This document shows, piece by piece, positions 18,851 to 26,621 of a stretch of 64,000 nucleotides of DNA. Both the position numbers and the translations under genes were made by a program. Position 1 is the first letter of the stretch. Each line of letters begins with the position of its first letter. The notes below the pieces were generated by a model, which did no database searches, was not told the origin of the DNA, and saw only the letters and a list, made by a program, of their open reading frames with translations. Location: contig NZ_BMGC01000003.1 of the NCBI RefSeq assembly GCF_014639795.1, positions 62,001-126,000 of the forward strand, given 5' to 3'. The stretch comes from Gordonia jinhuaensis (GTDB taxonomy: Bacteria; Actinomycetota; Actinomycetes; Mycobacteriales; Mycobacteriaceae).

Positions 18851-21214
18851 ATGACGAACCCGGGATCGCGAACACAGGCAGGGCGAACACAGGCAGGGCG
18901 GGCGCTCGACGGCGAGATCGAGTACGGCTCATCGATTCTCGGCTATCCGCGAATCGGCGCACGACGTGAGCTCAAGCGCATGCTCGAGTCGTACTGGCAC
19001 GGTGGGTCCACGCGCGAGCAGCTGGTCGCCGCCGGCCGTGAACTCGCCGACGAGACGTGGCGTGAGCTCGCGGCCACCGGCCTCGAGCAGGTGCCGGGTA
19101 ACACGTTCTCCTTCTACGATCACGTGCTCGACAACGCGCTGCTCTTCGGTGCCCGGTCGTCGCGATTCGACGACGTGGCCGCCGATCTTCATCCGCTGGA
19201 TCTGTACTTCGCGATGGCGCGCGGCCTGCCGGATCATCCGGCGTTGGAGCTGATGAAGTACTACGGCACCAACTATCACTACCGTCAGCCCGAGATCAAC
19301 TCCGCGACACCGTTTTCGCTGCACGCCGAGGATCTGCTGGCCGAACACGCGCGCGCCAAGTCCGAGGGTATCGAGCTGCGTCCGGTGGTGCTCGGACCGA
19401 TCTCACTGTTGCTGCTGTCGAAGGCCGAACCCGGTTCGCCCCAGGGGTTCTCGCCGATCGACCGGATCGACGAGCTGGTCGGGGTCTACCTCGAACTCCT
19501 CGACGCGCTGGCCAAGCAGGGCTGCAAATGCATCCAGCTCGACGAACCGGCATTCACCAGCGACCGCACCACCGAGGAACTGGCGCTGCTGGGTCGTGTC
19601 TACGACCAGCTCTCGGCTGCCTCTGTGCGTCCGCGACTGCTGGTGACCGGCCAGTACGGCGACCTCGGTGAGGCGCTGCCGGTGCTCGCGGCCACCCGCG
19701 TCGAGGCGATCGGACTCGACCTGGTGACCGAGCGCATCAGCGCCTCGTCGCTGGCGAAAGTGCCCGGCCTCAAACGCAAGCGTCTCTACGCCGGGGTCAT
19801 CAACGGCCGCAACGTGTGGAAGGCCGACAAGGCCAAGACGTTGGACTACCTCCTCGAACTCAAGGAGGTGTGTCCCGACCTCGTGGTGTCGACCTCGACG
19901 AGTCTGATGCATGTGCCGATCGACCTGCTGATCGAGTACGACATCCCAGGCGACGTCGCCGACCGCCTGTCGTTCGCCAAGCAGAAGGTGCGCGAGGTCG
20001 TGACGTTGGCCAAGGCGGTCTACAACGGCGCTCCGGAGGAGTGGTACAAGCGTCCGCGGAAGATGGACTTCAAGCTCAAACACGATGTGCGACAGCGTGT
20101 TGCGGCCATCACCCCGCAGATGCGCGAGCGGGCGCCCTATGAGGAGCGCAAACCCGCACAGGATGCGGTGCTCAACCTGCCGCTGGTCCCGACCACCACC
20201 CTCGGGTCGTTCCCGCAGACCACCGAGATCCGTACCGCCCGTTACGAATACGGTCAGGGCCGACTGAGCTGGGATGAGTACGTCGAGGTGCTCAAGGCCG
20301 AGATCAAGCGGGTGATCGAGCTGCAGGAGGACATCGGCCTCGATGTACTCGTACACGGCGAGGCCGAGCGCAACGACATGGTGCAGTACTTCGCCGAGTT
20401 GATGGACGGTTTCGCGGCCACCCATTTCGGGTGGGTGCAGGTGTACGGGTCGCGGTGTGTGCGACCGCCGGTGCTCTACGGCGACGTCAAGCGCAAGGGC
20501 CCGATGACCGTCGAGTGGATCAGCTACGCGCAGTCGCTGACTGAGAAGCCGGTCAAGGGCATGCTCACCGGGCCGCTGACGATGCTCGGCAGATCCTTTG
20601 TGCGCCAAGATCAGCCGTTGTATGAGACGGCCGAGCAGATCGCACTGGCACTGCGCGACGAGGTGGCCGACCTCGAGAAGGCCGGCATCAAGATCATCCA
20701 GATCGACGAGCCGTCGATGCGTGAGCTACTGCCGCTGCGTGAGCGAGGTCGCGAGGGATACCTCGACTGGGCGGTCAACGCGTTCAAGCTGACCGCGGGC
20801 GGAGCCAAACCCGCGACGCAGATCCACACGCATATCGGCTATTCGAGTATCGCCCAGGTGGTCGACGCCTTCGACAAGCTCGACGCCGACGTGACCTCGA
20901 TCGTGGCGACGCGCTCGATCGACTGGGTGCTGAGCCAGCTCGCCGAGCGCGGCACCGCGATCGCGCGCGGGGTGGGGCCCGGTGTCTACGAGAGCCGTAG
21001 CGCTCATATCCCCGAGATCGACGAGATCGACGACCGGATCCAGCGGGCCGCGAAGGTGATCGGCGCGGAGCGGTTGTGGGTGAACCCGGACTTCGGCCTC
21101 AAGACGCGGTACTACTGGCAGCTCGAGCCGTCGCTGCGCAACATGGTCGCCGCTGCCCGGCGTGAGCGGCGTCGGCTGGCGGCCGGTCAGGCGACGGTCG
21201 GCGCGAGCCGCTGA
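18851..21214 (+). CDS. metE: MetE-family protein (cobalamin-independent methionine synthase homologue) lacking the zinc site
   Basis: A 787-residue protein with both halves of MetE, including the N-terminal folate-linked half (GYPRIGARREL, GTNYHY) and the C-terminal half (TTTLGSFPQT, HGEAERNDM, GWVQVYGSRC, IIQIDEPSMRELLPLR). Against E. coli MetE from memory, three of four zinc ligands are gone: Cys643 is Gly663 (HTHIGYSS), Glu665 is Val685 (SIVATRS) and Cys726 is Phe748 (NPDFGLK). His641 remains as His661. The catalytic His694 is Arg716 (VYESRS), and the ILCWSF segment is MLGRSF. The frame is intact with no stops. Ordinary methionine synthesis by zinc-activated homocysteine therefore seems unlikely; a different acceptor or function is an inference. 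The N-terminus has a 15-bp duplication (18869-18898). Confidence 0.85.
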   Translation: MTNPGSRTQAGRTQAGRALDGEIEYGSSILGYPRIGARRELKRMLESYWHGGSTREQLVAAGRELADETWRELAATGLEQVPGNTFSFYDHVLDNALLFGARSSRFDDVAADLHPLDLYFAMARGLPDHPALELMKYYGTNYHYRQPEINSATPFSLHAEDLLAEHARAKSEGIELRPVVLGPISLLLLSKAEPGSPQGFSPIDRIDELVGVYLELLDALAKQGCKCIQLDEPAFTSDRTTEELALLGRVYDQLSAASVRPRLLVTGQYGDLGEALPVLAATRVEAIGLDLVTERISASSLAKVPGLKRKRLYAGVINGRNVWKADKAKTLDYLLELKEVCPDLVVSTSTSLMHVPIDLLIEYDIPGDVADRLSFAKQKVREVVTLAKAVYNGAPEEWYKRPRKMDFKLKHDVRQRVAAITPQMRERAPYEERKPAQDAVLNLPLVPTTTLGSFPQTTEIRTARYEYGQGRLSWDEYVEVLKAEIKRVIELQEDIGLDVLVHGEAERNDMVQYFAELMDGFAATHFGWVQVYGSRCVRPPVLYGDVKRKGPMTVEWISYAQSLTEKPVKGMLTGPLTMLGRSFVRQDQPLYETAEQIALALRDEVADLEKAGIKIIQIDEPSMRELLPLRERGREGYLDWAVNAFKLTAGGAKPATQIHTHIGYSSIAQVVDAFDKLDADVTSIVATRSIDWVLSQLAERGTAIARGVGPGVYESRSAHIPEIDEIDDRIQRAAKVIGAERLWVNPDFGLKTRYYWQLEPSLRNMVAAARRERRRLAAGQATVGASR

Positions 21215-21250
21215 CGGCTCGGTCGCTGGCCGCGCGGTGGGCGCGAGCCG

Positions 21251-22087
21251 CTACGGGCTGACCCGGCCGGCGCTGTCGGGCAGGTTGGGCAGTGTCGGCG
21301 GGTCGGGCAGTGGGTGGGGCATCGAGGCGAACACCTCCGGCGAGCCGCCTGCCGCCAGCACGCCGACGATTGAGCTCCAGACCATCATGGTCAGGTAGTC
21401 GACGAGCTGCTCCTTGGTCACCCGCCGTTCGACCATCCACCAGTGGGTGGCCAGCTCGATCGCGCCGACCAGCGCATACGACCACGTCTCCGAGCCAGAG
21501 GTGTCGAAGGTGCGCTCGAACAACCGGCTGTTCATCGCATGGGTGAGCATCTGGGCGACCAGCCGCTCGGAGTCTGCGACCGCACCGGTGGAGGCGTTCG
21601 ACGACATCACGAAGTTGTAGATCGCCGGTTCCTCGGCGACGGTGTCCACGTACACCGACACCGTCGTGCGGGTGAGGGTGAACTCGTCGACCTCCTCGGT
21701 GAGGGCGTCGGCCAGACGCGGGGCCAGTGTGGTCTCGATGAACCGGGCCATCGCGGCGGTGGACAGGTCGTTCTTGTCGGTGAAATAGCGGTAGAGAACG
21801 GTCTTGGACACCCCGATATGCGAGGCGATGTCGTCCATCCCGGCATCGGCGCCCAACGCACGCACCGCGTCGAGGACGCCGTCGACGAGTTCTTCCCGGC
21901 GGGCGGCCTTGTGATGCTGCCAGCGCGCGCGCCGTCCGTCGGGGCGAGGTGCGGCGGCGTCGGAACCGGAGGTCGACTCGGGTGCCGAGCTCGACTGCCC
22001 CAACAGGTCGGGGAGGTGTTTGGTTGCGTTGGCGGCCACGGCCACCGCGGCGCGCGCGGCGGCGGCGGGATTGGGTCGCGTGGGCAT
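21251..22087 (-). CDS. TetR family transcriptional regulator
   Basis: A 278-residue TetR regulator with an unusual 55-60 residue N-terminal extension before the HTH (DDIASHIGVSKTVLYRYF, about residues 84-101) and a Pro-rich C-terminal tail. The ligand domain is of a long type found in mycobacteria (position equivalent of Rv0472c, from memory). It is divergent from the DUF445 membrane protein, 87 bp apart, and could regulate it and itself. The ATG follows TAGTGT (22099-22094) by 6 nt, a leaderless arrangement. The ligand is unknown. Confidence 0.85.
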   Translation of the reverse strand: MPTRPNPAAAARAAVAVAANATKHLPDLLGQSSSAPESTSGSDAAAPRPDGRRARWQHHKAARREELVDGVLDAVRALGADAGMDDIASHIGVSKTVLYRYFTDKNDLSTAAMARFIETTLAPRLADALTEEVDEFTLTRTTVSVYVDTVAEEPAIYNFVMSSNASTGAVADSERLVAQMLTHAMNSRLFERTFDTSGSETWSYALVGAIELATHWWMVERRVTKEQLVDYLTMMVWSSIVGVLAAGGSPEVFASMPHPLPDPPTLPNLPDSAGRVSP

Positions 22088-22174
22088 GGGGCAACACTAC
22101 GTGAGCGGCTGCCCGTACAGGCGTGTCCCGTGCAGATGACTGGCTCGATATGCGCCGCCGGGTAATAGTGAGGG

Positions 22175-23560
22175 GTGACCTCAGATCTCGCCCGGAACAC
22201 CCCCACCGCCGACACCGGTGATTCATCTCTGCGCGGCGACGCCTCGCGTGGCGGCCGCTCTCATGACGGGGGCTCGCATCGCGGGGGCGGGCCGAGTCTG
22301 TTGAGCACCGGTGACGAACAACGTCGATCGGGCCTGCGCAGGATGAAGGTGGTGGCCACCAGCCTGCTGATCGTGGCCACGGTCATCTACTTCCTGATGC
22401 GCTGGCTCGAACATCGCGACGGCGCGAACGTCGCCGCATGGGTGGGGTATGTGCGCTCAGCCGCCGAGGCCGGCATGGTTGGCGCACTCGCCGATTGGTT
22501 CGCGGTGACCGCGCTGTTCAAGAAGCCGCTGGGTCTGCCGATACCACACACGGCCCTCATCCCCCGCAAGAAGGACCAGATCGGCGATCAGCTCGGTGAG
22601 TTCGTGGAGGAGAACTTCCTGACCCCGACCGTGATCGAGGGACGCGTCGAATCGTTGCGGCTGCCCCAACGCGTCTCGCACTGGATCGCCGACCCGGCCC
22701 ACTCCGAGCAGATCTCCGCCGAGGCCGGTCGGCTGATCGGGCTGGTCGCCGAGATGCTCGACGACGAGGACGTGGAACGCTTCATCACCTCGACGGTGCG
22801 GTGGGTCGCCGAGCCGCAGTGGGGGCCGCCGGCCGGGCGCGTCCTCGAGCAGTTGATCGCCGAGAACCGGGTGGAGCCGGTGATCCAGCTGCTCTGCGAC
22901 CGGGCATACGACTGGGCGGTGGGCAGTCAGGATGTGATCGATCGCGTGGTCGACCGGGACGGTCCGAGCTGGTCGCCAAAGTTCGTGAACCTGCTGGTCG
23001 GGGACAAGATCCACCGCGAACTGGTCGAGTTCGCGCGCAAAGTGCGTGACGACCCCGACCACGAGGTCCGCGGTGCGATGCGGGCGTTCGCCGCGAAGTT
23101 CGCCGACGACCTCCAGCACGACCCGGCGACCATCGAACGTCTGGAGCGCGTCAAGTCGGAGTTCATCGGGCGCGACGAGGTGACCGGTGCGGCCTCCACG
23201 GCGTGGAAGGCGGGTAAGGCCGTCATCGAAGAGCTCATCGCCGATCCGCACGGCACCTTGCGCGCGACGCTCGCCGATTCGGTGATCGAGGTGGGCAAGC
23301 GCATCGAGGGTGATCAGGCGTTGCAGGACAAGATGACCCAGTGGACCGTGCGCGCGGCCCGACATATCGCCGAGAACTACTCGCGCGAGATCATCTCGGT
23401 GATCACCGACACCGTCCGTAGCTGGGACGCCGAGGAGACCAGCCGCAAGATCGAGCTGCAGGTGGGCCGGGATCTGCAGTTCATCCGCATCAACGGAACC
23501 GTGGTCGGTGCACTCGCAGGCCTGGTGATCTACACGATCTCGGTGCTGCTGTTCCACTGA
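22175..23560 (+). CDS. DUF445 family membrane protein
   Basis: A 461-residue protein of the DUF445 (YjiN/YheB) family. After a disordered Gly/Ser-rich N-terminus there is a membrane segment (about residues 52-70), the conserved GALADWFAVTALFKKPLGLPIPHTALIP motif region, a long helical cytosolic or periplasmic part and a C-terminal membrane segment. Its function is not established. The gene is in the position of Rv0473 and divergent from the TetR gene. The GTG at 22175 lies about 6 nt after a TAATAG -10-like box. Confidence 0.85.
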   Translation: MTSDLARNTPTADTGDSSLRGDASRGGRSHDGGSHRGGGPSLLSTGDEQRRSGLRRMKVVATSLLIVATVIYFLMRWLEHRDGANVAAWVGYVRSAAEAGMVGALADWFAVTALFKKPLGLPIPHTALIPRKKDQIGDQLGEFVEENFLTPTVIEGRVESLRLPQRVSHWIADPAHSEQISAEAGRLIGLVAEMLDDEDVERFITSTVRWVAEPQWGPPAGRVLEQLIAENRVEPVIQLLCDRAYDWAVGSQDVIDRVVDRDGPSWSPKFVNLLVGDKIHRELVEFARKVRDDPDHEVRGAMRAFAAKFADDLQHDPATIERLERVKSEFIGRDEVTGAASTAWKAGKAVIEELIADPHGTLRATLADSVIEVGKRIEGDQALQDKMTQWTVRAARHIAENYSREIISVITDTVRSWDAEETSRKIELQVGRDLQFIRINGTVVGALAGLVIYTISVLLFH

Positions 23561-23638
23561 GCCGGTGCTGCAGTCGCAGTGAGCCGGTGGTGCAGTTCCA
23601 GTGAGTTGGCTCACAATGAGCAACTGCTGTTAGCAGAG

Positions 23639-23670
23639 TGCTTGCACGAGCAAGCAGATGCGGTCACAAT
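23639..23670 (+). promoter_or_regulatory. Promoter with overlapping operator for the XRE-hbhA unit
   Basis: TTGCAC (23642-23647) and CACAAT (23665-23670) are separated by 17 nt, a good sigma-A promoter. The -35 box lies inside the inverted repeat TGCTTGC-ACGA-GCAAGCA (23639-23656). A binding protein would block the polymerase, and the adjacent XRE gene is the obvious candidate for self-repression. Another small repeat (CTGCT-GTT-AGCAG) and a GCTCACAATGAGC segment lie just upstream. Confidence 0.6.
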
Positions 23671-23720
23671 GGGTGATGTCAGGCCGATGAGTCAGACGGC
23701 ATGACAGGAAGTGACCGACT

Positions 23721-24335
23721 ATGCCGAACATCCCACGCGACCTCGAGCCCACCGGGGACCCCGACAGCGCAGGCGTGATCGGCGGCGGTGAGACGACCCC
23801 GCACGGCGGCGGGACCGACAAGGACTCCGGCGTCGACGATCAGCTCTCGAACGATGATCAGCTCTCGAACACCGTGGCGGCCAGGGCATCCGCGGCTGCC
23901 GCGTCGAGTATGGCGGCCGCATCGAGTATGGCGGGCGCCGCGCACGACATCGGTGCCTTCATCCGTTCGCAGCGCATGTCTGCCGAGGTGTCCTTGCGGC
24001 AGCTCGCCGAGCGGGCGGGTGTCAGCAATCCGTACCTCAGCCAGATCGAACGCGGACTGCGCAAACCGTCGGCCGAGGTACTCGGCCAGATCGCCAAAGG
24101 TCTGCGCATGTCCGCCGAGGTGCTCTACGTGCAGGCCGGAATCCTCGAGGAGCACGCGGCCAGCCCGGTTCGCGACGCTCTCCTGGCCGACAAGCACCTC
24201 ACCGAGCGACAGCGGCAGATGCTGCTGGAGATCTACGAGTCGTTCCGCACGTCCAACCGCAGCGGGGAGACGACCCACCCGATCGACCCGACCCAACCGA
24301 CAGGCCCGACCCAACCGACAGGGGAACAGAAATGA
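23721..24335 (+). CDS. XRE family transcriptional regulator (Rv0474-like)
   Basis: A 204-residue protein with a disordered N-terminal 70 residues, a single XRE helix-turn-helix (about residues 75-130; RSQRMSAEVSLRQLAERAGV and SNPYLSQIERGLRKPS) and a short tail. It matches the regulator next to hbhA in mycobacteria (Rv0474). It overlaps hbhA by four bases (ATGA), so the two are translationally coupled. AGGAAG lies upstream of the ATG. Three separate 18-bp in-frame tandem duplications are in this gene (DDQLSN twice, SSMAxA twice, PTQPTG twice), all outside the DNA-binding domain. Confidence 0.88.
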   Translation: MPNIPRDLEPTGDPDSAGVIGGGETTPHGGGTDKDSGVDDQLSNDDQLSNTVAARASAAAASSMAAASSMAGAAHDIGAFIRSQRMSAEVSLRQLAERAGVSNPYLSQIERGLRKPSAEVLGQIAKGLRMSAEVLYVQAGILEEHAASPVRDALLADKHLTERQRQMLLEIYESFRTSNRSGETTHPIDPTQPTGPTQPTGEQK

Positions 24336-25123
24336 CGAACACCGACCGTATTGCCAATCCGATCTACGCCGCCGTCGGCGCCGGTGATCTCGCGCTGAGC
24401 CAGGTCGCCGGGGTTCTCTCGACGCTGCGCACCCGCACCGAGAGTGCCACCGAGGCCGCATCGGCTCGACTGGGTGAGACCAAGTCGCGCATCGAGTCGC
24501 TGCCCGAGGAGGTGCCGGCCGGTATCGAGGAACTGCGCACCAAACTCAGCCCCGAGGAGATGAAGAAGGTCGCCGACGCATACCTGCAGGTGGCCACCAG
24601 CATCTACAACGCACTCGCCGAGCGTGGCGAGGACGCTCTCGAGCGGTTCCGTGCGCAGCCGGCGTTCCAGGAGCAGCTCAGCCGCGCCGAGAAGGCCTAC
24701 AACGACGTGGTCGACCTGACCGAGGACACCCTCGGCACCGTGTCGTCGCAGACCCGTGCGGTGGGGGAGCGTGCCGCCAAGCTCGCCACCCGCGCCGCCG
24801 CACGTAGCGAGGAGATCAGCAATGACCTCCTCGAGGCCGGAGCCGACGCCGAGGAGAAGGCCAACGAGGCCGCCTCGAAGATCGCCGGTGCCGCCGGCGC
24901 TGTCGAGGGCAAGGCCCGCACCGCCAAGGACTCCCCGGCCAAGAAGATGGCGGCGGCGCATACGACCACCACCAACGGCACCGCGAAGACCACGCGGACC
25001 TCCACCACCAAGTCGACCCCGACCAAGTCGACCACCACCAAGAGCACCACGGCCAAGACGACACCGGCCAAGAGCGCCACCAAGAGCACCGGCGCCAAGG
25101 ACACGACCTCCACCGAGGAGTGA
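24332..25123 (+). CDS. hbhA: Heparin-binding hemagglutinin-like protein
   Basis: A 263-residue protein with an N-terminal part like HBHA (NPIYAAVGAGDLAL), then a long predicted coiled coil (about residues 30-190) and a low-complexity basic tail. In M. tuberculosis, HBHA is a surface adhesin that binds heparan sulfate through a lysine-alanine-proline tail; here the tail is Thr/Lys/Ser-rich (TTKST, PTKSTTTKST, AKTTPAKSATKST). Homologues in environmental species are linked to lipid storage bodies. There is no signal peptide, as for HBHA. It is coupled to the upstream XRE gene. The terminator-like hairpin at 25225-25264 follows. Confidence 0.85.
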   Translation: MTNTDRIANPIYAAVGAGDLALSQVAGVLSTLRTRTESATEAASARLGETKSRIESLPEEVPAGIEELRTKLSPEEMKKVADAYLQVATSIYNALAERGEDALERFRAQPAFQEQLSRAEKAYNDVVDLTEDTLGTVSSQTRAVGERAAKLATRAAARSEEISNDLLEAGADAEEKANEAASKIAGAAGAVEGKARTAKDSPAKKMAAAHTTTTNGTAKTTRTSTTKSTPTKSTTTKSTTAKTTPAKSATKSTGAKDTTSTEE

Positions 25124-25224
25124 GTGCTCGTCGACCGTGTCGGTGAGCTGGTCCGAGACCTGGTCCGAGACACTGCCGGTGAGAGCCAGTCCTAGAGCCA
25201 GTCCGAGAGACTGTCGCTGAGATA

Positions 25225-25264
25225 CTGCCCGGTTCGGATCCCCCAGGGGACCCGGACCGGGCAG
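25225..25264 (+). terminator. Terminator-like hairpin after hbhA
   Basis: Arms CTGCCCGGTTCGGATCC (25225-25241) and GGACCCGGACCGGGCAG (25248-25264) pair with two G-U wobbles across a 6-nt loop. No U-tract follows. The preceding hbhA 3' region (25146-25210) has short direct repeats (CTGGTCCGAGAC twice; AGAGCCAGTCC twice). Confidence 0.6.
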
Positions 25265-25286
25265 ATCCGACAGTAATGTGATGGTC

Positions 25287-25598
25287 ATGGGTGTCGTCTC
25301 GGTCCTGCACTACGGCCAAAGTCTGATTCTGCTGCTGCTCACCATCGTCGGAGGGGTGGCGGCTGTCGTCGCACTGGTCCACGCGATCAGCCAGCGGCCC
25401 GACGCATTCACCGCCGTCGACAAGCAGTCGAAGAAGTTCTGGGTGATCGTGCTGGCGCTGGCCGCGGTGTTCATCTGGATCTTCGGAGCGATCTCGCTGC
25501 TCGGGATCATCGGGATCGTGGCGGTGTTGGTGTACCTCGTGGACGTGCGCCCGCGTGTCGATTCCATCCAGGGCAGGCACTGGTTCCGCAAGAGCTGA
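25287..25598 (+). CDS. DUF2516 family membrane protein
   Basis: A 103-residue membrane protein with an N-terminal hydrophobic helix (about 8-30) and a second hydrophobic region (about 52-84), matching DUF2516 (Rv0476 in M. tuberculosis). Function unknown. TAATGT at 25274-25279 ends 7 nt before the ATG at 25287, supporting this start over the GTG/ATG at 25278-25283 and predicting a leaderless message. Its place after hbhA is conserved in mycobacteria. Confidence 0.85.
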   Translation: MGVVSVLHYGQSLILLLLTIVGGVAAVVALVHAISQRPDAFTAVDKQSKKFWVIVLALAAVFIWIFGAISLLGIIGIVAVLVYLVDVRPRVDSIQGRHWFRKS

Positions 25599-25676
25599 TC
25601 GGCGGCGTTCCCGCCGCGCTATCGGCGCGCAGATCACCGGCGTTGGGCGATGATGCCTGCTGGCTACACTGAGTCG

Positions 25677-26621
25677 GTGGCCGAGTACCGAATCAACGAA
25701 CTGTCGGATGTCTCGGGTGTCAGCGTGCGCAACATTCGCGTCTACCAGGACCGCGGCCTGTTGCCGCCGCCGCGTATCAAGGGCAGGACGGGCTGGTACT
25801 CCGACGAACACCTGGTGCGACTGAACCTGATCGCCCGGATGCTCGACCGCGGCTACAACTTCGCCACGATCAGCGAACTCCTGCTGGCCGCCCACCACGG
25901 GTTGAAAGTGGAGTCGGTGCTGCACGACGCACCCAAGCCGAGCCGGTGGCGCAACTTCAAACGAGCGGCGACGATCACGGTCACCGAATTGCGGCGGACT
26001 CTCAACGCCAGTGACACCAGTATCGCGCTGGGGCAGCGACTCGGGTTGCTGGTCCGTGAGGGCAAGGACTATGCGATCGCCAACCCGGAGGTGCTCGAGG
26101 GCGCCGAGGCGCTGGTGAAGGGTGGCATCCCGCTTGAACTGCTGCTGGAGCGGTGGGAGCGGGTGCAGGGTGACCTCGAAGATGTGGCCCGCAGCTTCGT
26201 CTCCCTCATCACCGATCAGTACTTCGGCGAGGATGGGCGGCTGCTGGCCACCAGCGACGCAGAGGTCTCGAAGATCGCCGGGCTGATCCAGTCGGTCCGT
26301 CCGATGGCGCACGACATCGTGCTCACCACCTTCCGCAAGGCGCTCGACGATGCGATCTCCACGGCGCTCGCCGAGGCGTCGGAGATCTGGGGTGGTCAGG
26401 ATGGCGAGGCGGCCGGTGGCAGCACAGCCGAGGCTGCTTTGAATGCCAGCCCGGATTCTTTGAATGCCAGCCCGGATTCGGATGCCGACCCGGATTCGGA
26501 TGCCAGCCCGGATTCGAGTGCCGGCGCTGATTCCGATGCCGGCCCCGAGGTCGGTGAGAGCGACACATCCGGGCACGACAGCGACGCCGCCGCGCGCGCG
26601 GCTACAGGAGGCGGGCGATGA
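25677..26621 (+). CDS. MerR family transcriptional regulator
   Basis: A 314-residue regulator with an N-terminal MerR winged helix (YRINELSDVSGVSVRNIRVY, then DRGLLPPPRIKGRTGWYSDEHL). The central part is helical without recognisable metal-binding cysteines, and the acidic tail is made of short repeats. GTG 25677 is chosen because TACACT (25665-25670) ends 6 nt before it. The stop overlaps the start of the alpha/beta-hydrolase gene (ATGA), so regulator and hydrolase are co-translated. The inducer is unknown; a lipid or aromatic ester handled by the hydrolase is a guess. Confidence 0.88.
   Translation: MAEYRINELSDVSGVSVRNIRVYQDRGLLPPPRIKGRTGWYSDEHLVRLNLIARMLDRGYNFATISELLLAAHHGLKVESVLHDAPKPSRWRNFKRAATITVTELRRTLNASDTSIALGQRLGLLVREGKDYAIANPEVLEGAEALVKGGIPLELLLERWERVQGDLEDVARSFVSLITDQYFGEDGRLLATSDAEVSKIAGLIQSVRPMAHDIVLTTFRKALDDAISTALAEASEIWGGQDGEAAGGSTAEAALNASPDSLNASPDSDADPDSDASPDSSAGADSDAGPEVGESDTSGHDSDAAARAATGGGR
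26438..26545. repeat. In-frame 18/21-bp tandem repeats in the MerR gene tail
   Basis: Two exact 21-bp copies (26438-26458 and 26459-26479) are followed by three or four 18-bp variants of GGATGCCAGCCCGGATTC. They encode repeated N/D-A-S-P-D-S. This gives a disordered acidic tail of about 36 residues. Confidence 0.85.
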
